64,000 nucleotides of DNA from Isoptericola croceus (GTDB lineage: Bacteria; Actinomycetota; Actinomycetes; Actinomycetales; Cellulomonadaceae). The number at the start of each line of letters is the position of its first letter. Positions within the stretch are counted from its first letter, which is position 1. Position numbers and translations under genes: made by a program. Below, one piece after another: positions 49,519 to 57,915 of this stretch. The notes beneath the pieces are model-generated. The model was not told the origin of the DNA, searched no databases, and saw only the letters and a list, made by a program, of their open reading frames with translations. The stretch spans positions 213,003-277,002 of the forward strand of contig NZ_JARLLG010000006.1 in assembly GCF_029382255.1 (NCBI RefSeq), given 5' to 3'.

Positions 49519-51603
49519 GTGGTGGACAACACACCCCGAGTACTCGCGGGCCGGTACGAAGTCGGTGAGCTCATCGGCCGTGGCGGCATGGCCGAGGTGC
49601 ACATCGGCCACGACTCGCGCCTCGGCCGGACCGTCGCGATCAAGGTGCTGCGCTCCGACCTCGCTCGCGACCCCTCGTTCCTCGCCAGGTTCCGTCGCGA
49701 GGCCCAGTCGGCCGCCGCGCTCAACCACCCGGCGATCGTCGCGGTGTACGACACCGGCGAGGACATCTCCACCGACGCCGCGGGGCAGCAGGTCCACATC
49801 CCGTTCATCGTCATGGAGTACGTCGAGGGCCACACCGTCCGGGACATCCTGGCCGACGGCGCCGCCGTGCCGATCGAGGAGGCCGTCGAGATCACGGTCG
49901 GCATCCTCAGCGCGCTCGAGTACTCCCACCACGCGGGCATCGTGCACCGCGACATCAAGCCTGCCAACGTGATGATCACGCCCACGGGTGCCGTGAAGGT
50001 GATGGACTTCGGCATCGCCCGTGCCATGGCGGACTCCGCCGCGACGATGACGCAGGGCCAGGCCGTCATCGGCACGGCGCAGTACCTGTCGCCGGAGCAG
50101 GCTCGCGGCGAGCAGGTGGACGCCCGCAGCGACCTGTACTCCACCGGTTGTGTGCTCTTCGAGCTGCTCACGGGCCGTCCGCCGTTCGTCGGCGACTCGC
50201 CGGTGGCCCTGGCCTACCAGCACGTGGGTCAGCAGCCCCAGCGGCCCAGCGAGATCGCCAACGACGTGCCCGAGGTGCTCGACCGCATCACCCTCACCGC
50301 GCTCACGAAGGACCGTGACGACCGCTACTCGTCGGCCGGGGAGTTCCGGTCCGACCTCGACGCGGCCATGCGCGGTGGCAACCTCATCGCTCCTGCCCTC
50401 GGCGCGGCGGCGGCCGGAGCGGCCGCGGGCTACGCCGCCACCCAGGTGCTCGGCGACGCCAACGGCACCCAGGTGATGTCGCCGGCCGGCGAAGCCTCCC
50501 CGTGGGGCCAGACCGGGCTGCCCACCGACCAGACGGCCGTCGGCTCACCCACCGGGCCGGACGAGGAGGAAGAGGAGAAGCGCAGCCGCAAGGGGCTGAT
50601 GTGGACCCTCATCGCTGTCGGGGTCCTGGCGCTGGCGGCGATCCTGTTCTTCTGGCTCAGCGGCCGGGATGCCGAACCCGACCTCGTCACGGTGCCGGAG
50701 CTGACGGCCAACATGAGCCGGACGGATGCCCAGCGGGCCATCGAGGGCGTGGGGCTGGAGTACTCCGAACGCGTGGACGACGAGTCCGACGAGCCCGAGA
50801 ACACCCTCACTCGTTCCGAGCCGGCCAGCGGCGAGGAGGCGGAGGTCGGTTCGACGGTGCTCGTGTACTTCTCGGGCGGACCCGAGACGTTCGCCATGCC
50901 GGACGTCATCGGCCAGAGCCTGGAGCAGGCGAGGGAGACGATCGACGACGCCGGCCTGGTGGTCGGCGATGTCGAGGAGGAGGCCAGTGCGAGCGTGGAC
51001 GAGGGCGACGTCATCTCGTCCGACCCCACGTCGGGTGCCGCCGTCAACCCGGGCGACACCGTCGACCTGGTGGTGTCCAACGGCCAGGTACAGCTGCCCG
51101 ACCTCATCGGCAAGACCCGGGACGAGGCCGAGTCGACCCTCGACGGCCTGGGGCTCAGATCCTCGATCAGCACGCAACCGGTCCAGGACCCGAACGACGT
51201 CGGCAGGGTGGTGAACCAGTCCCCGAACGCGGGTTGGGTCGGTCAGAGCACCCGCGTCGAGCTGACCGTCGGCGTCGAGCCCGAGGTCGAGACCGTCAGC
51301 GTCCCCGACGTCGTCGGGAGGACGGCCGACGACGCCGAGTCGATCCTGAACGGACAGGCCAACCTCAACCCGGTCCAGCGCACGCAGTCCTCGGCCGACT
51401 ACTGCCCCGGCTTCGTGGCCGCGCAGGACCCGCCGGCCGGCACCGAGCTGGAGGTGGGCTCGGACGTCACGATCACCGTCTCGACAGGTGCCGAGGGGCA
51501 GGACTGCAGCGCCGGCGAGGCGACACCGGCACCGCCGGAGGATGACGACAACGGCGGCGGTCTCGGTCTCGGCCGCGGGGACGACGACGAGAACGACGAC
51601 TGA
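49519..51603 (+). CDS. pknB: PknB-type Ser/Thr kinase with four PASTA domains
   Basis: A 694-residue kinase: Gly loop IGRGGMAEVHIG, Lys42 in VAIKVL, HRDIKPANVMI near 141 and DFGIAR; a membrane helix (MWTLIAVGVLALAAILFFWL) near 360-382; then four PASTA repeats, each opening with a VPEL, MPDV, LPDL or VPDV turn, and an acidic Gly-rich tail. PASTA domains sense muropeptides or lipid II. Two GTG codons in a row (49519, 49522) directly follow the pknA stop. It ends the operon and converges with the amidotransferase gene. Confidence 0.95.
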   Translation: MVDNTPRVLAGRYEVGELIGRGGMAEVHIGHDSRLGRTVAIKVLRSDLARDPSFLARFRREAQSAAALNHPAIVAVYDTGEDISTDAAGQQVHIPFIVMEYVEGHTVRDILADGAAVPIEEAVEITVGILSALEYSHHAGIVHRDIKPANVMITPTGAVKVMDFGIARAMADSAATMTQGQAVIGTAQYLSPEQARGEQVDARSDLYSTGCVLFELLTGRPPFVGDSPVALAYQHVGQQPQRPSEIANDVPEVLDRITLTALTKDRDDRYSSAGEFRSDLDAAMRGGNLIAPALGAAAAGAAAGYAATQVLGDANGTQVMSPAGEASPWGQTGLPTDQTAVGSPTGPDEEEEEKRSRKGLMWTLIAVGVLALAAILFFWLSGRDAEPDLVTVPELTANMSRTDAQRAIEGVGLEYSERVDDESDEPENTLTRSEPASGEEAEVGSTVLVYFSGGPETFAMPDVIGQSLEQARETIDDAGLVVGDVEEEASASVDEGDVISSDPTSGAAVNPGDTVDLVVSNGQVQLPDLIGKTRDEAESTLDGLGLRSSISTQPVQDPNDVGRVVNQSPNAGWVGQSTRVELTVGVEPEVETVSVPDVVGRTADDAESILNGQANLNPVQRTQSSADYCPGFVAAQDPPAGTELEVGSDVTITVSTGAEGQDCSAGEATPAPPEDDDNGGGLGLGRGDDDENDD

Positions 51604-51637
51604 CAGGTCCCGGACAGCGCGCCCGGGACGGCGCCGC

Positions 51638-52291
51638 TCAGCCCTGGTGGACGAGCGGCGCCATCCCGGCGGACCGGTCCACGGCCTCCGGGTCGCCGCA
51701 CACCGCGAGCCAGTTGGCGAGCAGGCGGTGACCGCCCTCGGTCAGCACCGACTCGGGGTGGAACTGCACGCCGTGCAGGGGCAGCTCGCGGTGCTGGACA
51801 CCCATGACGACCCCGCCCGCCGTGGTGCAGGTGACCTCGAGGACGGCGGGCACGGTGTGCGGCTCCACCGCGAGGGAGTGGTAGCGCGTCGCCGTGAACG
51901 GTGACCCGAGGCCGTCGAGCACACCCACCCCGTGATGCTCCACCTCGCTGGTCTTGCCGTGCATGAGCTCGGCAGCGTGCGACACCGTCGCCCCGTAGAC
52001 CTCGGCCAGCGCCTGGTGTCCCAGGCAGACACCCAGCATCGGGGTCTCCGAGCGGGCACAGGCACGGATGACGTCCTCCGACGAGCCCGCGTGCTTCGGC
52101 GTGCCCGGACCGGGGGAGACGAGGACACCGTCGTACGGGGTGCCGTCGTCGTGCCAGAAGCGGCCGTCCGCGTCGGGCTCGGGCACGGCGTCGTTGCGCA
52201 CCACGGTGGTGCGTGCCCCGAGCTGGTCGAGGTAGCCGACGATCGTGTAGACGAAGGAGTCGTAGTTGTCGACGACGAGGATGGAGGTCAT
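51638..52291 (-). CDS. class I glutamine amidotransferase (TrpG/PabA-like)
   Basis: A 217-residue glutaminase subunit: N-terminus ILVVDNYDSFVYTIVGYL, oxyanion loop VSPGPGTP, nucleophile GVCLGHQA (Cys near 83) and the His-Glu pair in QFHPESVLT. It releases ammonia from glutamine for an anthranilate or aminodeoxychorismate synthase. A trpG-type gene beside pknB is a conserved actinobacterial arrangement although its synthase partner is elsewhere. ATG 52291 overlaps the small membrane gene's stop. Confidence 0.92.
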   Translation of the reverse strand: MTSILVVDNYDSFVYTIVGYLDQLGARTTVVRNDAVPEPDADGRFWHDDGTPYDGVLVSPGPGTPKHAGSSEDVIRACARSETPMLGVCLGHQALAEVYGATVSHAAELMHGKTSEVEHHGVGVLDGLGSPFTATRYHSLAVEPHTVPAVLEVTCTTAGGVVMGVQHRELPLHGVQFHPESVLTEGGHRLLANWLAVCGDPEAVDRSAGMAPLVHQG

Positions 52292-52452
52292 GGGTGCGCC
52301 TCGACGGTGTTGTCGTTGATGGGGACGTACTCGGAGAGCCAGGGGAAGGCCCACTCGAAGCAGACCCAGACCAGAGCCAAGGCCAGCACGAGGAGGAACA
52401 ACGCCCGGAACCATGCGGGTCCAGGGAGGATACGCCATAACCCGCCGTACAT
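52288..52452 (-). CDS. small single-helix membrane protein
   Basis: A 54-residue protein, MYGGLWRILPGPAWFRALF..., with one membrane helix (LLVLALALVWVCFEWAFPWL) and the ending VPINDNTVEAHP. Short proteins of this pattern lie between sortase and amidotransferase genes in many actinobacteria. ATG 52452 overlaps the sortase stop; its TGA overlaps the amidotransferase ATG. Function unknown. Confidence 0.75.
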   Translation of the reverse strand: MYGGLWRILPGPAWFRALFLLVLALALVWVCFEWAFPWLSEYVPINDNTVEAHP

Positions 52453-53252
52453 CACGCCTGCCCTCCTGCGCCGCGCACCTTGACGCCGGCCTCGATGAGC
52501 TCGATGGGGGTGCCCTCCTCGACCGGAGCCCAGTAGTCCAGCTCGCCGTAGACGATGAAGCGCTGGGCCGCGGAGTACATGGGATGGCACGCCGTCAGGG
52601 TCAGGAGCCTGTCGGTGAGGTCGGGTATCGGCTCGCCCGGCATCAGGCCCGGCACCGGCGAGATGACCTCGACCTGGTGCGGCCAGACGATCTCGTCCGT
52701 CGTCTTGCGGTAGACGTACCAGGTCGTCTCCGTACGGAAGACGAGCGGGTCGCCCTCCCGGAGCTCGGCCACCTGCTGGTAGGGACTGCCGTACGTGGTG
52801 CGGTGGCCGGCGGTGGCGAAGTTGCCGAGGTCGCCGGGCATGGCGGTACCGGGATAGTGGCCCACGCCGAGGCGGTCCAGCACCCTCGCCTTGTCGATAC
52901 CCTGGGCCACCGGCGTCACGTAGTCGGCGCCCCAGCGCGGCACGTACAGCTCGGCGAAGACCGTCTCGTCAGCCGGCTCGTCCATGACGGGCGGTTCCCC
53001 GCGGTGCTCACCCGCGATCGCCGGGCCGTCGTCGTCGGCGTCCTCGGCGTTCTCGGTCGCCGCGGGAGGCTGGGGCCAGTCCAGCTCTGCGAGCACCTGG
53101 GTGTGGACACGATCGGCCTGGACGTCCGTCCACCACAGCTGCCAGACGACGAACAGACCGAGGAACACCCCTGCGGTGATGAGCAGCTCACCGACGACTC
53201 CGATGAAGGAGCTGACCGCGCCACCCCTGCGGCCCGCCCGCACGTGCCTCAT
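52452..53252 (-). CDS. class E sortase
   Basis: A 266-residue membrane transpeptidase. It has an N-terminal helix (LLITAGVFLGLFVVWQLWW), an acidic linker, then the sortase barrel with catalytic His (ATAGHRTTYG), Cys (TLTACHP near 220) and Arg (QRFIVYGEL). Class E sortases of high-GC actinobacteria anchor proteins by LAXTG-type signals. ATG 53252 overlaps the DUF881 gene stop. Confidence 0.92.
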   Translation of the reverse strand: MRHVRAGRRGGAVSSFIGVVGELLITAGVFLGLFVVWQLWWTDVQADRVHTQVLAELDWPQPPAATENAEDADDDGPAIAGEHRGEPPVMDEPADETVFAELYVPRWGADYVTPVAQGIDKARVLDRLGVGHYPGTAMPGDLGNFATAGHRTTYGSPYQQVAELREGDPLVFRTETTWYVYRKTTDEIVWPHQVEVISPVPGLMPGEPIPDLTDRLLTLTACHPMYSAAQRFIVYGELDYWAPVEEGTPIELIEAGVKVRGAGGQA

Positions 53253-53980
53253 GAGAACACGTCCGTGCCGTCGGGCACCGAGGCGTACCGCAGCTCCTGC
53301 CCGCCGTTGTAGGCGGGCATCTCGATGCCGTCGAGCCTGCGCACCTCGTACCCCAGGCCGACCCAGTCCACGTACTGCTGGTAGATCGCCACGCCCGGCG
53401 AGGCGTCGAGCGCGGCCTGCAGCTCGTCGGGGTCGCCGATCGCCTCGACGACGTACGGGGGCGAGAACACCTTGCCGTGCAGCAGCATGATGTTGCCCGA
53501 GCACCGGAAGGCACTCGTCGATGTCACGCGTTCCCCCTGGAGCGTCATGGCCTCGGCTCCACCCGCCCACAGGGCGTTGATGACATGCTGCACGTCCTGC
53601 TGGTGCACCACCAGGTCGTCCGGCCGGACGTCGGGGATGTCGAGCGAGGACGACGGCCCGTCCTCGAGCGCGACGCTGAGGCCCTGGCCCGTCACGGGCC
53701 AGGCGCCGGACACGACCGACTCCCGCGCCCGCAGGTCAGGAGCGCGTCGGGGGACGTCGACGTCGACCTGCTCACCGAGCCGGTCGACCTCCTCGTCCAG
53801 GGCGCTCGCCTGCTCGGCGAGCTCCTCCACCCGGTTCGACTCCGCGGCGACCACCGAGGCCAGGTCGTCGGCGTGGCGGCTCTGATGACCGTCGGCGAGC
53901 TGGGCGCTGGCCGTGAACAGCACGCCGGACAGAGCGAGCACTCCCGCGACAGAGATGCTGGAGCGGATCCGTGGGGACAT
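53249..53980 (-). CDS. DUF881 family membrane-anchored protein
   Basis: A 243-residue protein with an N-terminal membrane anchor (VAGVLALSGVLFTASAQLA), a coiled-coil stretch (residues about 40-75) and the DUF881 domain with VVHQQDVQHVINALWAGGAEAMTLQGERV. The counterpart in mycobacteria lies between crgA and pknB, as here. Its role is unknown but the location points to cell envelope or division. It starts the leftward unit and is divergent from crgA. Confidence 0.9.
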   Translation of the reverse strand: MSPRIRSSISVAGVLALSGVLFTASAQLADGHQSRHADDLASVVAAESNRVEELAEQASALDEEVDRLGEQVDVDVPRRAPDLRARESVVSGAWPVTGQGLSVALEDGPSSSLDIPDVRPDDLVVHQQDVQHVINALWAGGAEAMTLQGERVTSTSAFRCSGNIMLLHGKVFSPPYVVEAIGDPDELQAALDASPGVAIYQQYVDWVGLGYEVRRLDGIEMPAYNGGQELRYASVPDGTDVFS

Positions 53981-54109
53981 CGCAGCGCTCCTCCCTCGTC
54001 GTCGTGCTGGTCCTGGGTTGTCTGGCCACTACGCTAGACGAAAAACCCGTCGTCGGCGGTCGGGAATCGCGCCCGATCGCCGCAGAACACCCTGACAGGA
54101 GTCAGCCCA

Positions 54110-54364
54110 GTGTCCGAGTCGAAGCCTGGCAAGAAGAAGTCCGCCCGCGGGGTCGATCCCGTGACCCAGAAGCCGTCGGTCAACCCGCGCTGGCTCGTGC
54201 CCACCATGCTCGGACTGATGCTCGCCGGGCTGGCCTGGATCGTCACCTACTACCTGACGAGCCAGGACCTCGGCCTGCCGGTGCCGCCGCTCGGCAACTG
54301 GAACCTCCTGGTCGGGTTCGTCCTGATCATCGCCGGGTTCTCCCTGACCACACGCTGGAAGTGA
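54110..54364 (+). CDS. crgA: CrgA, divisome membrane protein
   Basis: An 84-residue protein with a Lys-rich cytoplasmic N-terminus, NPRWLVPTMLGLMLAGLAWIVTYYL, the LPVPPLGNWNLLVGF loop and a second helix, ending TTRWK. This is the full pattern of CrgA, which binds FtsZ, FtsI and other divisome parts in actinobacteria. GTG 54110 is 12 bases past a CAGGAG site. Confidence 0.96.
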   Translation: MSESKPGKKKSARGVDPVTQKPSVNPRWLVPTMLGLMLAGLAWIVTYYLTSQDLGLPVPPLGNWNLLVGFVLIIAGFSLTTRWK

Positions 54365-54382
54365 CCTGGGCTGTACAAGTTC

Positions 54383-54406
54383 CACAGGTGTGATTCCACA
54401 CCTGTG
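54383..54406. terminator. perfect dyad between crgA and rhomboid gene
   Basis: CACAGGTGTG and CACACCTGTG are perfect inverted repeats separated by 4 bases, in the gap between two converging genes. It may end transcription from both sides, although no T-run follows. Confidence 0.5.
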
Positions 54407-54456
54407 CATATCTCTGGGGATAACTCGTACGCCAGCGTCCACCGGCGTCGTGGTCG

Positions 54457-55335
54457 TCAGAACAGGGCCAGGTAGTCCACAGACGAGTACTTCCACACCG
54501 TCAGGGCGACGAGGACGACGCCGACGGCGGCCGGGAGGGCCCAGCCGACGAGCTTCTGCTTGTCGCGCGGTGCGGCGGCGAAGCCTGCGCCGATCACGAG
54601 GCCGACGACCAGCCCACCGATGTGCGCCTGCCAGGCGATGTTCGGCACGAGGAACGGCAGCGCCATGTTGATCGCGATGAGGACGACGATCTGCCCGGCG
54701 TTGCGCCCCATCCGGCGCAGCACCGGGATGATCGCACCGAACAGGCCGAAGACGGCTCCCGAGGCACCGACGACCCCGGTGTTCCAGCTCGGGCCCAGGG
54801 GATCGGCGAGCAGCAGCACACCGACCGACCCACCGAACGCCGCGAGCAGGTAGAGAGCGAGGAAACGGCCCCGCCCGAACGCCTGCTCGAGGAACGGCCC
54901 CACGAGCCACAGGGCGTACATGTTGAACATGATGTGCAGCGGGGTCGTCGAGTGCAGGAACGCCGCCGTGAGGAAGCGCCAGGGCTCCACCTCACCGATC
55001 GCGGGCGAGAACGCCCACTGCTGGGTCCAGGCGCCGCCGGTCGAGAGCTGGAGGACCCAGCTCACCACGCACATCCCGACGATCGTCAGCGTGACGACCG
55101 GCCGGCCGCCCCGGACCGCACCGCCGAAGACCGTCCGAGCGCCTCGCGTCTCCTTCGCCGCCTGCGCGACGCAGTCGACGCACTGCACGCCGACGGCGGC
55201 AGGGCGCTGGCACTCGGGGCACGTCGGCCGGCCGCAGCGCTGGCACCGCACGTAAGCCACCCGGTCGGGATGGCGCGGGCAGACCGGCGGTGCATCGCCC
55301 GGCCGGCCGACGGGCGGCTGCTGCGGCGTGCTGAT
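54457..55335 (-). CDS. rhomboid intramembrane protease with N-terminal zinc finger
   Basis: A rhomboid protease: catalytic Ser in GASGAVFGLFG and His in WQAHIGGLVVG, with about six membrane helices and the conserved HIMFNMYALW. The N-terminus has a zinc-finger-like CPRHPDR...VRCQRCGRPTCPECQ. The first GTG (55260) cuts this finger in half and has no ribosome site. An ATC at 55335, 7 bases after GAGGGG, gives the family-like start ISTPQQPPVGRPGD and the whole finger, so a rare AUC start is proposed. It follows ppiA by 11 bp. Confidence 0.85.
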   Translation of the reverse strand: MSTPQQPPVGRPGDAPPVCPRHPDRVAYVRCQRCGRPTCPECQRPAAVGVQCVDCVAQAAKETRGARTVFGGAVRGGRPVVTLTIVGMCVVSWVLQLSTGGAWTQQWAFSPAIGEVEPWRFLTAAFLHSTTPLHIMFNMYALWLVGPFLEQAFGRGRFLALYLLAAFGGSVGVLLLADPLGPSWNTGVVGASGAVFGLFGAIIPVLRRMGRNAGQIVVLIAINMALPFLVPNIAWQAHIGGLVVGLVIGAGFAAAPRDKQKLVGWALPAAVGVVLVALTVWKYSSVDYLALF

Positions 55336-55346
55336 GGTGGTGCCCC

Positions 55347-55886
55347 TCAGTCCTCGATGGTGACGCGCTCGATGACGATGTCCTCGACCGGACGGTCACC
55401 GGGACGCACCTTCGTGGCACCGATGGCGTCGACGACGGCACGAGACTCGTCGTCCGCGACCTTGCCGAAGATGGTGTGCTTGCCGTTCAGCCACGAGGTG
55501 GCCGCCGTGGTGATGAAGAACTGCGAGCCGTTGGTCCCCTCGGCCTCACCGGTCACGGGGTTGCGTCGCTTGCCGGCGTTCGCCATCGCCAGGAGGTACT
55601 TCTGGTCGAAGGCGAGCTCGGGGTGGATCTCGTCGTCGAACGTGTAGCCCGGGCCACCCGTCCCGGTGCCCAGCGGGTCCCCGCCCTGGATCATGAAGTT
55701 GTCGATGACCCGGTGGAAGATCACGCCGTCGTAGAGGGGATCGTTGCGCTCGGCTCCCGTGCGCGGGTCCGTCCAGGCCTTGGTTCCCTGGGCGAGCCCG
55801 ACGAAGTTCGCGACCGTCTTGGGCGCGTGGTTCGGCAGGAGCTCGAGGCGGATGTCACCAGCAGAGGTGTGAAGGGTTGCAAACAT
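55347..55886 (-). CDS. ppiA: cyclophilin-type peptidyl-prolyl isomerase
   Basis: A 179-residue cyclophilin: FHRVIDNFMIQGGDP, NGSQFFITTAATSWLNGKHTIFGKV and the usual start MFATLHTSAGDIRLELLPNHAPKTVANF. It has no signal peptide, so it is cytoplasmic. The gene lies near crgA/pknB in most actinobacteria. It is divergent from the Ala/Lys-rich protein at 55974 and precedes the rhomboid gene in one unit. Confidence 0.95.
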   Translation of the reverse strand: MFATLHTSAGDIRLELLPNHAPKTVANFVGLAQGTKAWTDPRTGAERNDPLYDGVIFHRVIDNFMIQGGDPLGTGTGGPGYTFDDEIHPELAFDQKYLLAMANAGKRRNPVTGEAEGTNGSQFFITTAATSWLNGKHTIFGKVADDESRAVVDAIGATKVRPGDRPVEDIVIERVTIED

Positions 55887-55973
55887 GCGCCCATCCTCTC
55901 ACCGCGCACCCGGATGCCCGCCACCGGGCGTGTAGCGGTGCAGCGTGCCGCGACGAGTGGCACAGTGGGTGGC

Positions 55974-56876
55974 ATGGTGCAGACCCCGAAGATCGACTCC
56001 GCCAAGGTCAAGGACTCCGCCGCGGAGGTCACGGCCGCGCTCGTCGGCGCGGGATCCCGTGCCGCGGACGGTGCCAAGGACGCCGCAGGCCAGGCCAAGG
56101 AATGGGCCTCGCCACGTGTCGACGCGTTCGTCGAGTGGCTCAGACCACGCGTCGAGCAGGCGTGGAACGACAGCGTGCAGGCTGCAGCGCCCCGTGTCGA
56201 GCAGGTCGCCGGCAGGACCGGCCCGCTCGTCGACAGTGCCCACGACAAGATCGTGGACGAGTACCTGCCGAAGCTCGTCGACGTGTTCAACGAGGCGGCC
56301 AGCCGAGCAGCGTTGACGACAGAGGAAGCTGCCAAGGCCGCCAAGAAGGCCGCCAAGGCGGCTGAGAAGTCGGCCCGCAAGGCGCAGCGGAAGTCACGCC
56401 GCCGCAAGGCGTTCGTGTGGACCGTCGTCGCCGGTGGCGCGGCCGCGGTCGGCTACGCGTTCTACCGCCGTGCCCAGCCGCAGAACGACCCGTGGGCCGA
56501 GCCCTGGGAGCAGTCCACCGCCCCCGACTTCGACGGCGTGGCCCGCGACGCGCGGCACGTCGTCGGTGACGCGGCCGAGGCCGTCGGCGAGGCCGCCGGA
56601 GCGGCGGTCGCCAAGGGCAGGGAGGCCACGGAGAAGCTCTCGAGCCGGGCCGCCGAGGTCAAGGAGGACGTGACCGAGGCTGTGCAGGACGCGAAGGAGA
56701 AGACGACCTCGCGGGCGACCCGCACCCGGAAGTCGGCCTCCAGCGCGGCCAAGGACGCGGTGGAGGACACCGCCGAGAGCGCCAAGAAGGCCACCGGCGC
56801 CGCCGCGAAGAAGGCTGAGGCGGCCGTGGACGCGGCCGACGACGCCGCCAAGAAGGCCGGTGACGACAAGAAGTAG
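55974..56876 (+). CDS. Ala/Lys-rich coiled-coil membrane protein, unknown function
   Basis: A 300-residue protein made mostly of amphipathic helices rich in Ala, Lys, Glu and Asp, resembling apolipoprotein/LEA-like repeats. One membrane-like stretch (AFVWTVVAGGAAAVGYAFY) lies near residue 150, directly after a Lys/Arg cluster, and a long AKKA-type tail closes it. ATG 55974 lies 14 bases past GAGTGG. Divergent from ppiA. Similar unnamed proteins occur near ppiA in related genomes. No function is suggested by sequence. Confidence 0.72.
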   Translation: MVQTPKIDSAKVKDSAAEVTAALVGAGSRAADGAKDAAGQAKEWASPRVDAFVEWLRPRVEQAWNDSVQAAAPRVEQVAGRTGPLVDSAHDKIVDEYLPKLVDVFNEAASRAALTTEEAAKAAKKAAKAAEKSARKAQRKSRRRKAFVWTVVAGGAAAVGYAFYRRAQPQNDPWAEPWEQSTAPDFDGVARDARHVVGDAAEAVGEAAGAAVAKGREATEKLSSRAAEVKEDVTEAVQDAKEKTTSRATRTRKSASSAAKDAVEDTAESAKKATGAAAKKAEAAVDAADDAAKKAGDDKK

Positions 56877-56901
56877 TCCGCCGACGCACGTCCCGAACGA
56901 C

Positions 56902-56935
56902 GAGAGCCTCCGTCCCGGTCGGGACGGAGGCTCTC
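56902..56935. terminator. strong hairpin between converging genes
   Basis: GAGAGCCTCCGTCCC pairs fully with GGGACGGAGGCTCTC across a 4-base loop, located between the coiled-coil gene and the converging DUF4345 gene. It should end transcription in both directions. Confidence 0.8.
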
Positions 56936-56958
56936 GTGCTGTCGGCGTCCGCAGTCGA

Positions 56959-57369
56959 TCAGCGCGTCGCGGCCGACCGGTCCATGGGAGCTCTCCCGAA
57001 GGTCAGCACGTGCCACCAGATGACGAGGGGCACGACGGTCAGCTCGAGCACCATCACCGCGACGAACACCGGGTGCGGCCACCCGGTGACCGCCACGGAG
57101 AGAAGACGGGCGACGCCCCCGACCGCCGCGATCGCGAGGATCGCGCGCGTCACCTCGCTGCGCTGCTCGGGGCGGCGCAGGCTCCACCAGACGAGCAGGC
57201 CCGCGGTGAGCCAGAACACGTTGGCGAACCGGTACTGGCTGTCGACGGTGGCGTTCACGGGCTCACCACCGGGCAGAGCATCGGGCCCGCCCGTGATCCC
57301 CAGGATCCCGCTCAGCACTGCCACACCGCCCAGCACAGCGACGACCACGACCAACGTCCGACGACCCAT
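56959..57369 (-). CDS. DUF4345-like membrane protein
   Basis: A 136-residue protein with four membrane helices and the family pattern VNATVDSQYRFANVFWLTAGLLVWWSLRRPEQR..., then ARLLSVAVTGWPHP and a final helix before WWHVL. The function of DUF4345 is unknown. ATG 57369 gives the expected N-terminus. It is the last chromosomal gene before the tRNA-Ala remnant. Confidence 0.8.
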   Translation of the reverse strand: MGRRTLVVVVAVLGGVAVLSGILGITGGPDALPGGEPVNATVDSQYRFANVFWLTAGLLVWWSLRRPEQRSEVTRAILAIAAVGGVARLLSVAVTGWPHPVFVAVMVLELTVVPLVIWWHVLTFGRAPMDRSAATR

Positions 57370-57432
57370 GCCGAGCAGCCTGCCAGGGACATGACCTCGT
57401 CGACTACCCCATTCTCTGGCCCGAGGAACGCC

Positions 57433-57464
57433 GAAGGCCGTCGACCTGCAGGTCGACGGCCTTC
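57433..57464 (-). terminator. terminator hairpin downstream of tRNA-Ala
   Basis: GAAGGCCGTCGACC and GGTCGACGGCCTTC are perfect inverted repeats around a TGCA loop. It sits 6 bp past the 3' end of the tRNA-Ala remnant on the minus strand, so it was probably the original tRNA terminator. Confidence 0.75.
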
Positions 57465-57470
57465 ATTAGG

Positions 57471-57512
57471 TGGAGCCAGGGGGACTCGAACCCCCAACCC
57501 CCTGCTTGCAAA
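57471..57512 (-). other. 3' half of tRNA-Ala(TGC): left attachment site of an integrated element
   Basis: On the minus strand the bases read TTTGCAAGCAGG, a T-arm GGGGGTTCGAGTCCCCC and acceptor strand TGGCTCC with discriminator A. The acceptor would pair with GGGGCCA including the G3-U70 wobble that marks tRNA-Ala. The 5' half (D-arm and 5' anticodon stem CCTGC) is absent: upstream of the loop stands CCACGGG instead. Identity breaks at the anticodon loop, a usual crossover point for tyrosine integrases. The functional tRNA should lie at the other end of the element, beyond base 64000. Confidence 0.72.
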
Positions 57513-57853
57513 CCCGTGGTGGCCTGCACCGACGCCCCGCGAACCGCGGAAAGTCAACGCTCCGCGTCGCTCGGAGTCGGCCCGAGTCGGGTGCGATAAG
57601 CCACCAGATAAGCCAACACCACTCAGGTGGGTCACTGCGTCGCGCCTCACGTCCCGATCCGTCGCACCAGACCGTTCTGCTCAGACGTGGCGAGTCCCGA
57701 CACGGGGGCCTGCGCGAGTGGTCGGGCCGCCCGCCCGTATGCGCGTCAGTGCGACTCCTGCACGTACCCGCACTTACTGAGCCTTTCCCAGTAGGGTTCG
57801 GGCTGCGGCCGAGGAGCTGCCCGACGCGGGACACCTTCGGCTTGACCGTACCC
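57513..57853. other. non-coding left end of integrated element
   Basis: No convincing gene. It contains two tandem 12-bp units GATAAGCCACCA / GATAAGCCAACA (57595-57618), a plausible arm-type binding site for an integrase or excisionase. The open frames here on either strand have compositions typical of shadows, and no integrase gene is visible in the window. Confidence 0.4.
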
Positions 57854-57882
57854 AAAGGCCCCCGGAGCGCTCCGGGGCCTTT
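57854..57882. terminator. AAAGGCCCC-type hairpin
   Basis: AAAGGCCCC(C)GGAGC pairs with GCTCCGGGGCCTTT, followed by TTCGTG. It stands about 30 bp upstream of the AbiJ-like gene and may insulate that gene from transcription entering from the att side. Confidence 0.65.
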
Positions 57883-57915
57883 CGTGTGGGTCGGGCCAGA
57901 CGTGACTCGGAGACA

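Noticed and set aside
54383-54430. DnaA boxes or an origin near crgA (CCACAGG, CTGTGCATA, TGGGGATAA).
   Set aside because: Only loosely box-like, no cluster of consensus TTGTCCACA sites and no dnaA/dnaN nearby.
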